The notes: generated from the sequence alone by a model not told the origin. A stretch of 64,000 nucleotides of DNA from Nesterenkonia sp. LB17 (GCF_022565915.1 NZ_JAJOYX010000001.1:620001-684000), one strand, 5' to 3'. Positions 39,401 to 50,472 are shown, numbered from the stretch's first letter. Numbers and translations: made by a program.

Positions 39401-40422
39401 ACGACGACGCCCTCGGCGTCCGTGGGGGTGAGCGAGCTCCGCGGGTGAGCCCGCGCTCGCAGGGCTCTGATGGAGCGTCCTGGTGGGGTCAGCAGGTCTC
39501 TGCGCTGCCGGGCCCATGCGGTGGCGGCCGCGCGAACGGCCCGGCGGAAGCGCTGGCGCTGCCGGTGCGCGACGACGAGTGTGACCACAGCAAGGAGTGC
39601 AGAGGCGGCGCTGAACATCAGGAAGATCCACATTCCGGTGACGAGCACCAGCACGATCCCGACGATCAGCGGGGCCAAGGACATGAGCAGCGTCGTGCGG
39701 TGGCGTCCGGACGGTGGCTGTTCCGCGACGCTTGCGCGTGGCAGGGGCCAGATCGCTGCGGGGGCAGCCGCCGGCGCGTTCTGGACCAGCTCCACGCGCG
39801 ACCCGCCGACGGAGACCGGGACCTCGATGGCGAGCAGCTGTGAAGCTGTGCCTGAGCGAGTCAGCTTCACCTGTGTCGCACTGACATGGATCGAAGCATG
39901 CACGGGCTCCAGACGAGGGTCATTGATCCGGATGTCTGCGGTGCCGCGATGCGCAGTGCCCCGCCCCAGCAGGTGGACACCTCGCGGGACCTTCACCATC
40001 CATCCGGAGTCCGGCCCGGCGCTGATGCACAGTCGCAGCGGTGACGGGTCCGACCTGGTTCGCTGCGCCGCATGGGCTCGGGGATGCAGCACCACGACCA
40101 TTCCGTGATGGATCGAAGAGGAGTCCGCGGCGTGGTCCTTCAACGGCGTATGGTCCAGGACTGCGACCCAGGCGGGTCCGACTGGGCCGGCCAGGACCCC
40201 AGTGCGGGAAGAACAGTCGCTCCGGAAGCTCTGGACCCATGCGGACAGCGCTTCATCGATCTGCGCCCCCGAGGGGATGGCGGTGCCGTCGAGGACGATC
40301 CTCAGCTCGTGGACGTGCGCACCGCCCGCTGCGAGACGCATCAGGGTCCACAAGGACTCAGGAACGGACCCTGGCGCGTGGACGACTGTGAAGGCCAGGG
40401 TCATCGGTGCTGCCGTGGTCAC
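36439..40422 (-). CDS. FHA-domain FtsK/SpoIIIE (EssC/EccC-like) ATPase
   Basis: 1327-aa membrane ATPase. An N-terminal FHA-like domain (GVHLLGRGTAHRGTADIRI, then RLEPVHASIHVS; the usual Ser-Arg before the His is Glu-Pro) precedes two adjacent membrane helices (LAPLIVGIVLVLVTGMWIFL region). Three P-loop modules follow. The first has AGTTGAGKSELLKSM and ILVVFDEFRIF and looks active. The second has GETGSGGTAAL, lacking the Walker Lys. The third has LGTAQTGKTNALRV. This is the layout of type VII secretion motor ATPases, yet no WXG100, EccB/D or mycosin genes are near. GTG at 40422 has GGAGGGA 5 bases upstream. Divergent from the Tad locus. Confidence 0.85.
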   Translation of the reverse strand: MTTAAPMTLAFTVVHAPGSVPESLWTLMRLAAGGAHVHELRIVLDGTAIPSGAQIDEALSAWVQSFRSDCSSRTGVLAGPVGPAWVAVLDHTPLKDHAADSSSIHHGMVVVLHPRAHAAQRTRSDPSPLRLCISAGPDSGWMVKVPRGVHLLGRGTAHRGTADIRINDPRLEPVHASIHVSATQVKLTRSGTASQLLAIEVPVSVGGSRVELVQNAPAAAPAAIWPLPRASVAEQPPSGRHRTTLLMSLAPLIVGIVLVLVTGMWIFLMFSAASALLAVVTLVVAHRQRQRFRRAVRAAATAWARQRRDLLTPPGRSIRALRARAHPRSSLTPTDAEGVVVTVGEARIDADLDCPGDTGPPVDLPELSVCTATALTLRASEHTALSGPPRDQLSVLRWILAQLTHHCRTTPEVMLAAGPEESGGSRSGELLDITELRDYPHVSVVQRRSLPDALQLRQARSPISSAPVLITPVSLDPAHIRAALHAGWHVISPAGSPALQTLPGKPPEEQGLPPAADGWQVNLESGEIHRIESGAALRVATELVPDGLSRRTLHEHLRLGLARISRTATTPEVPAQFTAALPDPLMTRSAHLRLETLLGRGAADAELLDLVEDGPHILLAGTTGAGKSELLKSMLLGWAARYSPRELNFLLFDFKGGSSFQHLARLEHTVGLVTDLTQAQADRALEGVRSELTRRERLFLESEATDYADFRRAQPDRPLARILVVFDEFRIFTQELPAAMGELMRLATLGRSLGLHLILATQRPQGVVTAEIRANIGTTICLRLRSDDEARELVGTTAPAHIPRHLPGRAIIQRPGEPAVAFHAVQLLDRSAKLRARPERSPMPPAAGWRETTPHLVETLGAHMRRQRIRRPHTPLCPPLPEILRTPLQAHEVLLGLIDDPARQAQRPLRLDLNEGLGTALLGETGSGGTAALVSLVHQLLELPAEVHVYLLDGDHSLEQFRSHPRVGSWVTTEHPQEAQHLVSELHRLVVRRRTAPPQERIPVVLIVSGHPQWHGLSHLLGLGGLEHDLGVLIGEGAGFGVSAVVAGGRELALGKLGSRLPSRIYLPYGVSEDVRLLWPKLRVTDRLLGRGVLVTADVPPPGLTVQLVTGVRVQQPRSQVIGGEESTNRPMLRVHPLPEAIDLPVLKPRSEALLLGLRQFTHAPALLEDDSWQVGLILGTAQTGKTNALRVVAAQRGCWTLGDLSKTCEHGVTEAAAHRLLLVDDADRCTPAQHQSIEAWLDSGGKVLATARPNLNVVGQFPWSYRARGGSANFVLSPLSRSQGDALGSSIPILPRLIPGRAVWTASEGPRVIQWWRHPRTPCADR

Positions 40423-40533
40423 GCGTGTCCCTCCTGATCCTCGGGTGCCGAGACGTCCGCGAGAGCGCTTCGCGGCGTCCGCTTTCCCTGAGGTTATGCC
40501 CCCACGATTCGGCGGCCGCGGGCAGATGGCGAG

Positions 40534-40570
40534 CTGTGGAGAACCTGTGATCATCGCCTATTTTCCACAG
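40534..40570. promoter_or_regulatory. Inverted ctgtggagaa / ttttccacag pair between FtsK-like and tadA genes
   Basis: Two 10-base near-complementary arms (one mismatch), 17 bases apart, in the 230-base divergent promoter region. Each contains a 9-mer one base from the actinobacterial DnaA box TTGTCCACA. It may be an operator for the divergent genes; the binding protein is unknown. Confidence 0.35.
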
Positions 40571-40652
40571 GGTTTGAACAATCGCTGGTCAGTCACTGCG
40601 CAGCTGGCTATCGTGATCTCACCACACTGGAATCAGGGACGAGGCCGAGCCT

Positions 40653-41879
40653 GTGGATGCTTTGACGATCGTTGAAGATGAGGTGCGGGAACAGATCCGA
40701 CACCGCGGGCTCGACCCTGCAGAGAATCCGCGCGGCGTTCGAGAGCTGGTCGAGGCCGCCGTCGTCGAGTACGACCGGCGGTCGATGGTGACCGCGTTGC
40801 CGCTGATCGGCCCCGTGGAGCAAGCGGTCAAGCATGTCGTCGATGCCGTCGCCGGCTTCGGGGAGCTTCAGCCGCTTCTTGATGACGCCTCGGTGGAGGA
40901 GGTCTGGGTCAACGGACCCAGCGCCGTGTTCGTGGCTCGCGCGGGCCGTTCCGAACTCACCTCGATCACGTTGAGTGAATCCCGCATCCGGGACCTCGTG
41001 GAACGGATGCTCAAGAGTTCAGGACGTCGACTTGACCTGTCCTCACCGTTTGTCGACGCGACGCTGCCCGATGGGTCCCGTCTCCACGTCGTGATTCCGG
41101 ACATCACCCGACGCCACTGGGCCGTCAATATCCGCAAGTTCATTGCGCGAGCCCATACGCTCGACGACCTGGTCCGCAACGGCTCCCTGACCGCAGCGGC
41201 CGCGGAGTTCCTGGCCGGGTGTGTGGACAGCGGAATGAATATCCTGGTGTCAGGCTCGACCCAGTCTGGAAAGACGACGCTGTTGAATTGCCTCTCGGCT
41301 GCGATCGGTCCGCGAGAGCGGGTCGTCACGGTGGAGGAGATCTTCGAGCTGCAGCTGCCGCTTCGCGATGTGGTCGGACTGCAGTGTCGCCAGTCCAACC
41401 TCGAGGGGGAGGGAGAGATCCCGCTCCGGCGGCTGGTGAAAGAGGCGCTGCGAATGCGCCCTGACCGGCTCATCGTCGGGGAGGTCCGGGAAGCCGAGAG
41501 CTTAGACATGCTCATCGCTCTGAATGCAGGACTTCCTGGGATGGCGACCGTGCATGCCAACAGCGCCCAAGACGCTGTCACCAAGATCTGCACCCTTCCG
41601 CTGCTGGCCGGTGAGAACATTTCGCGCAGCTTCATCCTGCCCACCGTCGCCTCCTGCTTCGACCTGGTCGTCCATTGCGTGCGCGAGCGGGACGGCAGCC
41701 GCCACGTAGGGCAGATCCTGGCCGTGGGGAGCCGGGTCGAGGCCGACACCATCGAGACGACCATGCTCTTCGACGCACCGGAGGGCGAGCTGGAGGTCAC
41801 GGAGTCTGCAGTCTTCGATCTGCCGAAGCTCTCACCGCAGTACCAGATCCGACTGGCCAGGGCGGGGATGCTGGGATGA
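40653..41879 (+). CDS. tadA: Tad pilus secretion ATPase TadA/CpaF
   Basis: 408-aa secretion ATPase that powers assembly of Flp/Tad pili. N-terminal helical region, then FGELQPLLDDASVEEVWVNG, Walker A SGSTQSGKTTLLNCL, Asp box and Walker B MRPDRLIVGEVREAE, His box MATVHANSAQDAVTK. GTG start at 40653. The stop overlaps tadB (ATGA), so the Tad genes form an operon. No tadZ/ssd or prepilin peptidase gene is present in the cluster. Confidence 0.92.
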   Translation: MDALTIVEDEVREQIRHRGLDPAENPRGVRELVEAAVVEYDRRSMVTALPLIGPVEQAVKHVVDAVAGFGELQPLLDDASVEEVWVNGPSAVFVARAGRSELTSITLSESRIRDLVERMLKSSGRRLDLSSPFVDATLPDGSRLHVVIPDITRRHWAVNIRKFIARAHTLDDLVRNGSLTAAAAEFLAGCVDSGMNILVSGSTQSGKTTLLNCLSAAIGPRERVVTVEEIFELQLPLRDVVGLQCRQSNLEGEGEIPLRRLVKEALRMRPDRLIVGEVREAESLDMLIALNAGLPGMATVHANSAQDAVTKICTLPLLAGENISRSFILPTVASCFDLVVHCVRERDGSRHVGQILAVGSRVEADTIETTMLFDAPEGELEVTESAVFDLPKLSPQYQIRLARAGMLG

Positions 41880-42736
41880 GTCTGCTGCTGGGATTGGGGC
41901 TCGGATTCGGACTGCTGCTGATCTACGCGTCCTTCTGGCCGCGTCCCTCCACCGCGGGTCGTCCCAACCGACCGCGTCGGCGGAGGCTGCGCAAGCTTCT
42001 CGATGAGGCCGGGCACCCCAGAATCCCGGTCACGGGGGTCCTCACCGCAGTCCTGGTCTGCGCCGTCGCAGCGTTTCTGGTCGTCCTGGTGCTCACCGCT
42101 GCGGTCCCGGTGGCGCTGTGTTTCGCGTTCTTCGCCGGGATGGTCCCGGTCCTGGCGCTGCGCTGGCAGGCCGGGAAGCGTCGCGCACTGCTGCGACACA
42201 TCTGGCCTGATGCGGTGGATCATCTGCGCTCGGCGGTCAGGTCGGGGATGTCGCTGCCTGAGGGGCTGATTCAACTCGGCACCTCAGGTCCAGAGCCGCT
42301 GCGTGAACCGTTTGTGGAGTTCGCCAAGGACTACCGCGCGGGACAGACCCTCGGTGTCGCGCTGGAGAGGCTGAAGCTGCGTCTCGCCGATCCGGTGGGG
42401 GACCGGATCGTGGCGGCGCTCCTGATCACTCGCGAGGTGGGTGGTTCTGACCTGGGTCGGCTGTTGAGCACCTTGGCGGAGTTCCTGCGCGAGAACGCCA
42501 GGACGCGAAGCGAACTTGAGGCGCGGCAATCCTGGACGGTCAACGCCGCCAAGCTCGCGGTAGCCGCTCCTTGGATCGTGGTTCTGCTGCTCTCGTTGCA
42601 GCGGGATGCCGCCGAGGCATACCGAGGCGCGACCGGCATGCTTGTGCTTGGTGCCGGACTCCTCGTGTCCCTGGTGTGCTATCGACTCATGCTGCGCATC
42701 GGCGCTTTGCCGCGGGAAGTACGGGTGCTGGCGTGA
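41876..42736 (+). CDS. tadB: Tad pilus inner-membrane platform protein TadB
   Basis: 286-aa type II secretion system F-domain protein. Two N-terminal membrane helices, then the cytoplasmic T2SSF fold (LRSAVRSGMSLPEGLIQLG, FVEFAKDYRAGQTLGVAL, LLITREVGGSDLGRLLSTLA), then two C-terminal helices. It forms the pilus assembly platform with TadC. ATG overlaps the tadA stop; its own stop overlaps tadC (GTGA). Confidence 0.88.
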   Translation: MSLLLGLGLGFGLLLIYASFWPRPSTAGRPNRPRRRRLRKLLDEAGHPRIPVTGVLTAVLVCAVAAFLVVLVLTAAVPVALCFAFFAGMVPVLALRWQAGKRRALLRHIWPDAVDHLRSAVRSGMSLPEGLIQLGTSGPEPLREPFVEFAKDYRAGQTLGVALERLKLRLADPVGDRIVAALLITREVGGSDLGRLLSTLAEFLRENARTRSELEARQSWTVNAAKLAVAAPWIVVLLLSLQRDAAEAYRGATGMLVLGAGLLVSLVCYRLMLRIGALPREVRVLA

Positions 42737-43678
42737 ATGAGGCGGTCATCGGATGGGCGATGATCTGTGGGCTGGTCCTGGGACTTGGCCTGGTCATCAT
42801 CCTGCGAGCGCTGCCGGTGAACAATCAGCCCAGCTTCTCAGCACGGGTGGCTCCCTACCTGCGTTCCACGGACTCGCGGTTCGCCCTCTCCGATTCTGGT
42901 GTCGAGCACACCCTGCCCCTGGGAGTACTGGCGAAGATCCTCACACCGGTGCTGCACCAGGCGGCACGCCAATTCGATCGGTTCAGTCTCGACACCCAAC
43001 AGCTTCGTCACCGGTTGGGACAGGCGAACTCACGACTCGGTCCTAATGACTACCGCCTTCAGCAGCTCGGCCTCGGAGTCCTCGGCGCCCTGCTGGGAAC
43101 CGGGCTCAGTCTGCTCGGCGTCTGGGCGGGCAGCCTCAACGGGTTCTCCGCCGCGGTCATCGTGCTCGGGCTTGCAGGATTGGGCGTGGCCCTGCGTGAC
43201 AACCTGCTCACCAGCCAGATTCGGCGCCGACAGGCGCGCATGCTCACAGAGTTTCCCACCATCGCAGAGATGATCGCGTTTGGCGGTCAGCGCCGGTGAG
43301 GGGGCTCCCGGTGCGTTCTCCCGCGTGGGAAGGCTGGCGCGCGGAGAGCTGGCCCTCGAGCTGACCCGGGTGCTGCACCAGACCCAAGCCGGCACCAGCT
43401 TCTCGACAGCGTTGAAACAGATGTCCACCCGGGTGGGGTCGGCGCCGATCTCCCGGTTCCTCGAGGGCATCATCGTGGCGATGGAGCGCGGCACGCCCCT
43501 GGCCGAGGTCATGCACGCCCAGGCCCAGGACGTCCGCGAACTCGCTCGTCGCGAACTGATCGAAACGGCGGGGAAGAAGGAGATCGGGATGCTGGTGCCG
43601 CTGGTGTTCGGCGTGCTGCCGCTGACGGTGCTCTTCGCGATCTACCCGGGTCTCTCGCTGCTGGAGATCGGCATCTGA
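42733..43678 (+). pseudogene. tadC: Tad platform protein TadC, frameshifted
   Basis: T2SSF-family protein split by a single-base frameshift. The first frame gives two membrane helices and EFPTIAEMIAFGGQRR, then a stop at 43297-43299. The second frame, open from 43280, continues the family sequence: AVSAGEGAPGAFSRVGRLAR, LHQTQAGTSFSTALKQM and the final helices. Dropping one T of the TTT at 43279-43281 gives ...AEMIALAVSAGEGAPG, restoring one ~314-aa TadC. This is either a real inactivating mutation or a sequence error. GTG start overlaps tadB. Confidence 0.85.
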
Positions 43679-43723
43679 ACCACCGCTCACAACACAACCA
43701 CACCACCGGAGAAGGGGAAGAAC

Positions 43724-43918
43724 ATGCCGCACACGGAAAGACTCGTCCACCAGGCGGCCTGCGCCGCGGTCTGTTTGAAAGAGGAGGAGCGCGGTGATGT
43801 GCCGGGCTGGGTGATGATCACCTTGATGAGCGCCGTGCTGGTGGCCGGGCTGCTCGCGATCGCTCAGCCAGCCCTGCAAGGACTGTTCAACGATGCCATC
43901 AATCAGGTCTCGCGCTGA
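43724..43918 (+). CDS. Small Flp-type pilin (DUF4244-like)
   Basis: 64-aa protein with a short basic/acidic leader, then RGDVPGWVMITLMSAVLVAG and an amphipathic end, resembling the DUF4244/Flp-like small pilins located between tadC and tadE in actinobacteria. It is probably the major pilus subunit. The ATG has a GGAGAAGGGGAAG region upstream. Its end overlaps the next start by 26 bases. Confidence 0.75.
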   Translation: MPHTERLVHQAACAAVCLKEEERGDVPGWVMITLMSAVLVAGLLAIAQPALQGLFNDAINQVSR

Positions 43919-44327
43919 CCCGCACCGGGCCCATCGATTCGCGCGCATCCGGTCGCCGGGGAAGGACAGGGGTGCCGCCACCGCTGAATTCACCATGGTC
44001 TCCGCGCTCCTGGTCCTGCTGACCTTCGCGATCCTCCAGCTGACACTCATGGTGCACGTGCGCAACACCCTGATCGACGCGGCGTCCACGGGGGCTCGCT
44101 TCGGCGTGCTGGAGGACCGCACCGCCGGGGACGGGGTCCAGCGCACCCGGACTCTGATCGAGTCCTCGATCTCCTCCCGATACGCCCAGGACGTGGGCTA
44201 TGAGTACCTGGCCCAACCGGAGGGCCAGACCCTTCAGATCACGGTCCAGGCTCAGGTCCCGGTATTGGGGCTGTTTCCGGGGGTCGGCAGCCTCGAGGTG
44301 ACGGGCAGCGCGTATGACTTTGACTGA
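43893..44327 (+). CDS. TadE-like pilus protein
   Basis: 144-aa pseudopilin-like protein: basic N-terminus, then RGAATAEFTMVSALLVLLTF with the Glu typical of TadE-family prepilin-like helices, then an extracytoplasmic domain. Likely a minor pilin. It overlaps the pilin gene upstream and the next gene downstream, indicating one operon. Confidence 0.8.
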   Translation: MPSIRSRADPHRAHRFARIRSPGKDRGAATAEFTMVSALLVLLTFAILQLTLMVHVRNTLIDAASTGARFGVLEDRTAGDGVQRTRTLIESSISSRYAQDVGYEYLAQPEGQTLQITVQAQVPVLGLFPGVGSLEVTGSAYDFD

Positions 44328-44784
44328 GCGACTGACTGAGCGGCTGACCCAGCGGCTGCGGCAGGGCCAGGATGAGTCAGGTTCCACACTGGTCGAATTC
44401 ATCATGCTCGCCGTGCTGGTGCTGATTCCGGTCATCTATCTCATCCTCGGCGTCGCGACCGTCCAGGCCGCGGCCTACGCGAGCCTCGGCGCTTCCGATC
44501 AGGCTGCCCGGATGTACGTCCTCGGAGGGGAGGACCTCGGCGCGGGGGAACGGGCAGCACGAAGCCAGGCTGCGGCGTCGGCGGCGCTCGCCGACTTCGG
44601 GATCAGCACCGAGCAGGCGGAGATCACCATGTCCTGCCCCAAGGGTGGCTGCGAGGATGACGGCGACGTGGTCGCCTTCACCGTGGAAGTCCGGGTACCG
44701 GTGCCGCTGATCCCGGACCTCGGTGGCTGGCGCTCCACCTTGGTCACCGTCTCCTCCACCTCAGCGCAGGTCCAGGCGGGGTGA
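44314..44784 (+). CDS. TadE/TadG-like pilus protein
   Basis: 156-aa protein with N-terminal DESGSTLVEFIMLAVLVLIP pilin-like helix carrying the conserved Glu, and a secreted domain with one Cys pair (MSCPKGGCED). A repeated ERLTERLTQRL leader precedes the helix. Probable minor pilin of the Tad apparatus. ATG overlaps the end of the previous gene by 14 bases. Confidence 0.78.
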   Translation: MTLTERLTERLTQRLRQGQDESGSTLVEFIMLAVLVLIPVIYLILGVATVQAAAYASLGASDQAARMYVLGGEDLGAGERAARSQAAASAALADFGISTEQAEITMSCPKGGCEDDGDVVAFTVEVRVPVPLIPDLGGWRSTLVTVSSTSAQVQAG

Positions 44785-44785
44785 G

Positions 44786-45280
44786 ATGTACACGACACGG
44801 ACCCTGCTCCCGACTCGGCTCCCGCAGAGAGGCGCGACCAAGGCGGCGCTGCGGCGGCTGCAGACTGAGGACGCGGGACAGTCCAGCGTCCTGATCCTGG
44901 GGATGCTGCTGGTGGTGCTGCTGCTCGTCGCCGTGATGGCAGGCGCCACGGCGGTCAATCTGGAGGCGCGCAAGCTGCTCTCCGCCGCCGATGGTGCCGC
45001 CTCGGCCGCCGCCCAGGCCGCAGAACAGGGCGCCTCCGGGCCGACCCCGCGGGTCAGCAGCGACCAGGTGCGCGCCCAGGCGCAGAACTACCTCACCGTC
45101 TCCGGCGCCCACGGCCGGTTCGATGACCTGGTCGTGTCGCGGACCTGGGTCACCGATGCGGGGGAGACGGCGCACGTGGAACTGGCCGCCGTCGTCGACC
45201 TGCCGATGGTCTCGGTGATCCTGCCGGCTCAGGTCCCGATCAGCGTGGAGTCCCACGCTCGAGTGAGCCTCAACCGATGA
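44786..45280 (+). CDS. TadG-like Flp pilus-assembly protein
   Basis: 164-aa protein: basic N-terminus, then DAGQSSVLILGMLLVVLLLV helix and an Ala-rich extracytoplasmic region (LLSAADGAASAAAQAAEQG) ending with a beta-rich part. Matches the putative Flp pilus-assembly TadE/G-like family that closes actinobacterial tad clusters. Start ATG at 44786, one base after the previous stop. Confidence 0.78.
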   Translation: MYTTRTLLPTRLPQRGATKAALRRLQTEDAGQSSVLILGMLLVVLLLVAVMAGATAVNLEARKLLSAADGAASAAAQAAEQGASGPTPRVSSDQVRAQAQNYLTVSGAHGRFDDLVVSRTWVTDAGETAHVELAAVVDLPMVSVILPAQVPISVESHARVSLNR

Positions 45281-45361
45281 GCGGCCCACTCTTCCCGCCG
45301 GGATCAGCAGGCGCGACGATAGTCCTCTCCGACGAATCAACTCCGGGGAGGGGCCCCTGAC

Positions 45362-46285
45362 ATGGACACCACATTGACCGAGCGGTATGTCACCGCCGCC
45401 ACCAGACACCTGGCTCCGAAGGTGCGCGAGGAATCCCGGACCGACCTGGAGCAGTCCATCGCCGAGGCGATCGCCCGCCGGGTCAGCATGGGAGAGGAAC
45501 CGGCTGCGGCCGAACGCGCCACGCTGATCGACCTGGGCGACCCAGCCGTCCTGGCCGCCGGCTACTCGCACCAGCCGCTGCACCTGATCGGACCGCCCTA
45601 CTACCTGACCTGGTGGCGCCTGCTCAGGAAGCTGCTCGCGATCGTACCGATCTGTGCGGCCGGCGGCGTCGCGCTCGGACAGACCCTCGACGGCGCCGAT
45701 ATCGGCGAGATCCTCAGCGCCTCGATCACCGTGGGACTCTCACTGATCGTGCATCTCTGCTTCTGGGTCACCCTGGTCTTCTTCATCATCGAGCGATCCG
45801 GTGTCGAGATCGACGCCGGCTGGGACCCCGAAGAACTCCCCGTGCCGGGGGCGGACAGCGCGAAATCCGAGCTCATCGCCACCCTCGTCTTCCTCGGGCT
45901 GGCCGCCGGTGCTGTGCTGTGGGACCGATTCGGCGGCTCCATGCGGGTCGACGGCGAGACCATGCCGATCCTCAACACCACCCTCTGGCCGTGGCTGCTG
46001 GTGCTGATCGGGCTGCACGCGGTCTTCGCGGTGGTCCTTCAGCGGCGTGGCCGGTGGGATGCGGGTCTCGCGGTCGCCAACACCGTGCTCGCGGTGGTGT
46101 TCGTGAGTCTGATCCTGAACCTGCTGGTGCGCGGGGCCCTGGTGAGCCCGGAGTTCCTCGACTCCGGGGTGTTCGAAGCCGAGACGCTGCGCATCCTGGG
46201 GATCCTGCTCGGCTTCGGGGTCGTCGCGCTCTGGGGATGGTCCATCCTCGACGGCTGGCTCAAGCGCCGCCGAGATGCCCGCTGA
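45362..46285 (+). CDS. Membrane protein with HAAS/permease-prefix-like N-terminus
   Basis: 307-aa protein. The first ~80 residues are a soluble helical domain (ERYVTAATRHLAPKVREESR, RATLIDLGDPAVLAAGY) like the HAAS/DUF1700 signalling domain, followed by six to seven membrane helices. Proteins of this type are usually paired with a PadR regulator; none is adjacent here. Function unknown. ATG start with GGGGAGGGG about 10 bases upstream. Confidence 0.75.
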   Translation: MDTTLTERYVTAATRHLAPKVREESRTDLEQSIAEAIARRVSMGEEPAAAERATLIDLGDPAVLAAGYSHQPLHLIGPPYYLTWWRLLRKLLAIVPICAAGGVALGQTLDGADIGEILSASITVGLSLIVHLCFWVTLVFFIIERSGVEIDAGWDPEELPVPGADSAKSELIATLVFLGLAAGAVLWDRFGGSMRVDGETMPILNTTLWPWLLVLIGLHAVFAVVLQRRGRWDAGLAVANTVLAVVFVSLILNLLVRGALVSPEFLDSGVFEAETLRILGILLGFGVVALWGWSILDGWLKRRRDAR

Positions 46286-46423
46286 GACCTGGCCCGACGC
46301 CGGGTCCCTCTGCCCGGCACCTTCGCGTCAGTCCCTTCCTCGATGGGGTGAAGATCAGCGCGAGCATGCCCCCGGGTGAGTCTCAACCGGTGAATCCCCA
46401 GACGACGGTACTGTAGTGCTGTT

Positions 46424-47539
46424 ATGGCTGAGACAGATTTCCCCACCGCACTTCGTGACCTGCGCAATACGCTGCGCCGTATCACGGAGGTCACCGACGT
46501 TGAAAAGCTCAAGGCGCAGGTCGTCGAGCTCAGTGATATGGCCGTCGCGCCGGACCTCTGGGACGACCAGGCCAACGCGCAGAGGGTCACCTCTCAGCTG
46601 AGTCACCGACAGACCGAGCTGGAGCGCCTTGAGCGGCTCGAGACCCGGATCGACGACGTCGAGATGATGGTCGAGATGGCCAAGGAGGAGGGCGACGACG
46701 AGGTCCTCGACGACGCCGTCCGTGAGGTCGCCTCCATCCACAAGGCGCTGGAGTCCCTGGAGATCACGACCCTGCTGTCCGGGGAGTACGACGAGTACGA
46801 CGCCGTGATGACCATCCGCTCCGGAGCCGGCGGCGTGGACGCCGCGGACTTCGCCGAGATGCTTCTGCGCATGTACACCCGCTGGGCCGAGCGCCGCGGC
46901 TGGAACGTCAAGGTGCTCGACACCTCCTACGCCGAGGAGGCCGGACTGAAGTCCGCCACCATCGAGATCAACGCGCCCTACGCGTTCGGCACCCTTTCGG
47001 TCGAGGCCGGCACCCACCGGCTGGTCCGGATCAGCCCCTTCGACAACCAGGGCCGCCGACAGACCTCCTTCGCCGCGGTCGAGATCATCCCGCTGCTCGA
47101 AGGCACCGAGAGCATCGACATCGACGAGAACGACCTCAAGATCGACGTCTTCCGCTCCTCCGGGCCCGGCGGACAGTCGGTGAACACCACCGACTCGGCC
47201 GTGCGCATCACCCACCTTCCCACCGGCACCGTGGTCTCGATGCAGAACGAGAAGTCCCAGATCCAGAACCGCGCCGCCGCGATGCGCGTGCTGCAGTCCC
47301 GGCTGCTGGTGCTGAAGAAGGCCGAGGAGTCCGCCGAGAAGAAGGCGCTCGCCGGAGACATCAAGGCCTCCTGGGGCGACCAGATCCGCTCCTACGTGCT
47401 GCACCCGTACCAGATGGTCAAGGACCTGCGCACCGAGCACGAGGTCGGCAACACCCAGGCCGTCCTCGACGGAGACATCGACGGCTTCATCGACACCGGC
47501 ATCCGCTGGCGCAACGAGACTGCGGCCGAGGACGACTGA
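46424..47539 (+). CDS. prfB: Peptide chain release factor 2
   Basis: RF2 recognises UAA and UGA and triggers peptide release. Visible: the recognition tripeptide in [12 protein letters not shown], the catalytic GGQ in [17 protein letters not shown], and the coiled-coil N-terminal domain. 371 aa in one frame: the programmed +1 frameshift with an internal UGA seen in E. coli prfB is absent. It is followed by ftsE after 3 bases, the conserved actinobacterial order prfB-ftsE-ftsX-smpB. Confidence 0.96.
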   Translation: MAETDFPTALRDLRNTLRRITEVTDVEKLKAQVVELSDMAVAPDLWDDQANAQRVTSQLSHRQTELERLERLETRIDDVEMMVEMAKEEGDDEVLDDAVREVASIHKALESLEITTLLSGEYDEYDAVMTIRSGAGGVDAADFAEMLLRMYTRWAERRGWNVKVLDTSYAEEAGLKSATIEINAPYAFGTLSVEAGTHRLVRISPFDNQGRRQTSFAAVEIIPLLEGTESIDIDENDLKIDVFRSSGPGGQSVNTTDSAVRITHLPTGTVVSMQNEKSQIQNRAAAMRVLQSRLLVLKKAEESAEKKALAGDIKASWGDQIRSYVLHPYQMVKDLRTEHEVGNTQAVLDGDIDGFIDTGIRWRNETAAEDD

Positions 47540-47542
47540 TCC

Positions 47543-49554
<2,012 letters not shown>

Positions 49555-49558
<4 letters not shown>

Positions 49559-50472
49559 ACCGCCTCCTCTATATGCTCAGCGAGACCTTCAGCTCGCTGC
49601 GCCGCAATGTCGCCATGGTCGCCTCCGTCATCCTGGTCACCTTCATCTCGCTGACCTTCGTGGGCTCCGCCGCGCTGATGCAGACCCAGGTCAACCAGAT
49701 GACCGACGACTTCTATGATCGCCTTGAGCTCTCGGTGTTCCTGTGCACCGAGAGCTCCCCGCAGTCAGCGTGTCCCACCGGTGCGGTGAGCACGGATCAG
49801 CGCGATTCCCTGGAACACACGCTCTCCGATGGTGCGGCCAGCCAGTACGTGGCCAGCTACCGCCACGAGACGCAGCAGGAAGCCCTGGACGACTTCCTGG
49901 ACACCCGTGGGGAGAACTCGCGCACCGCGGCGCTGACCGCCTCCGACATGCCGGAGTCCTACCGAGTGCTGCTCCACGAGCCGGAGGAGTTCCCGGTGGT
50001 CACCGAGCTCTTCGGGTCTGCCCCCGGGGTGGAGTCCGTGGCGGATCAGCAGGAGGTCCTCGATCAGATCTTCGGCATCCTCAACGGGCTGACCATGGTC
50101 GCGCTGATCATCGCCGGGGTGATGATCGTCTGCGCGCTGCTGCTGGTGGCGACCACCATCAGGCTCTCCGCGTTCAGCCGTCGCCGCGAGACCGGGATCA
50201 TGCGTCTGGTCGGCGCCTCCAAATCGATGATCCGGATGCCCTTCGTCTTCGAAGGCGTGATCGCTGCCCTGATCGGCGGTCTGCTCGCCTGTGCGGCCAC
50301 CTGGGTGGTCGCGGAGTTCGTGCTGGGACAGTGGATGGCCCAGCAGGTGCCGAGCATCCACTTCATCGACTCCGCCGAAGCCTGGATCATCATGCCGGGC
50401 CTTCTGGCGATCGCCGTGGTCCTGGCGATCATCGCCTCCTGGGTCACGGTGCGCCGATACCTGCGTGTATGA
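49555..50472 (+). CDS. ftsX: Cell-division protein FtsX
   Basis: 305-aa membrane partner of FtsE. N-terminal helix (VAMVASVILVTFISLTFVGS), a ~130-residue extracellular loop with two Cys (LCTESSPQSACPTG), and three C-terminal helices with the FtsX permease segment TGIMRLVGASKSMIRMPF. It transmits ATP hydrolysis to cell-wall hydrolases outside. ATG overlaps the ftsE stop (ATGA). Confidence 0.95.

Noticed and set aside
46424-46520. Programmed frameshift in prfB
   Set aside because: prfB reads in one frame from its ATG; no in-frame UGA with a CUU-type slippery site is present.
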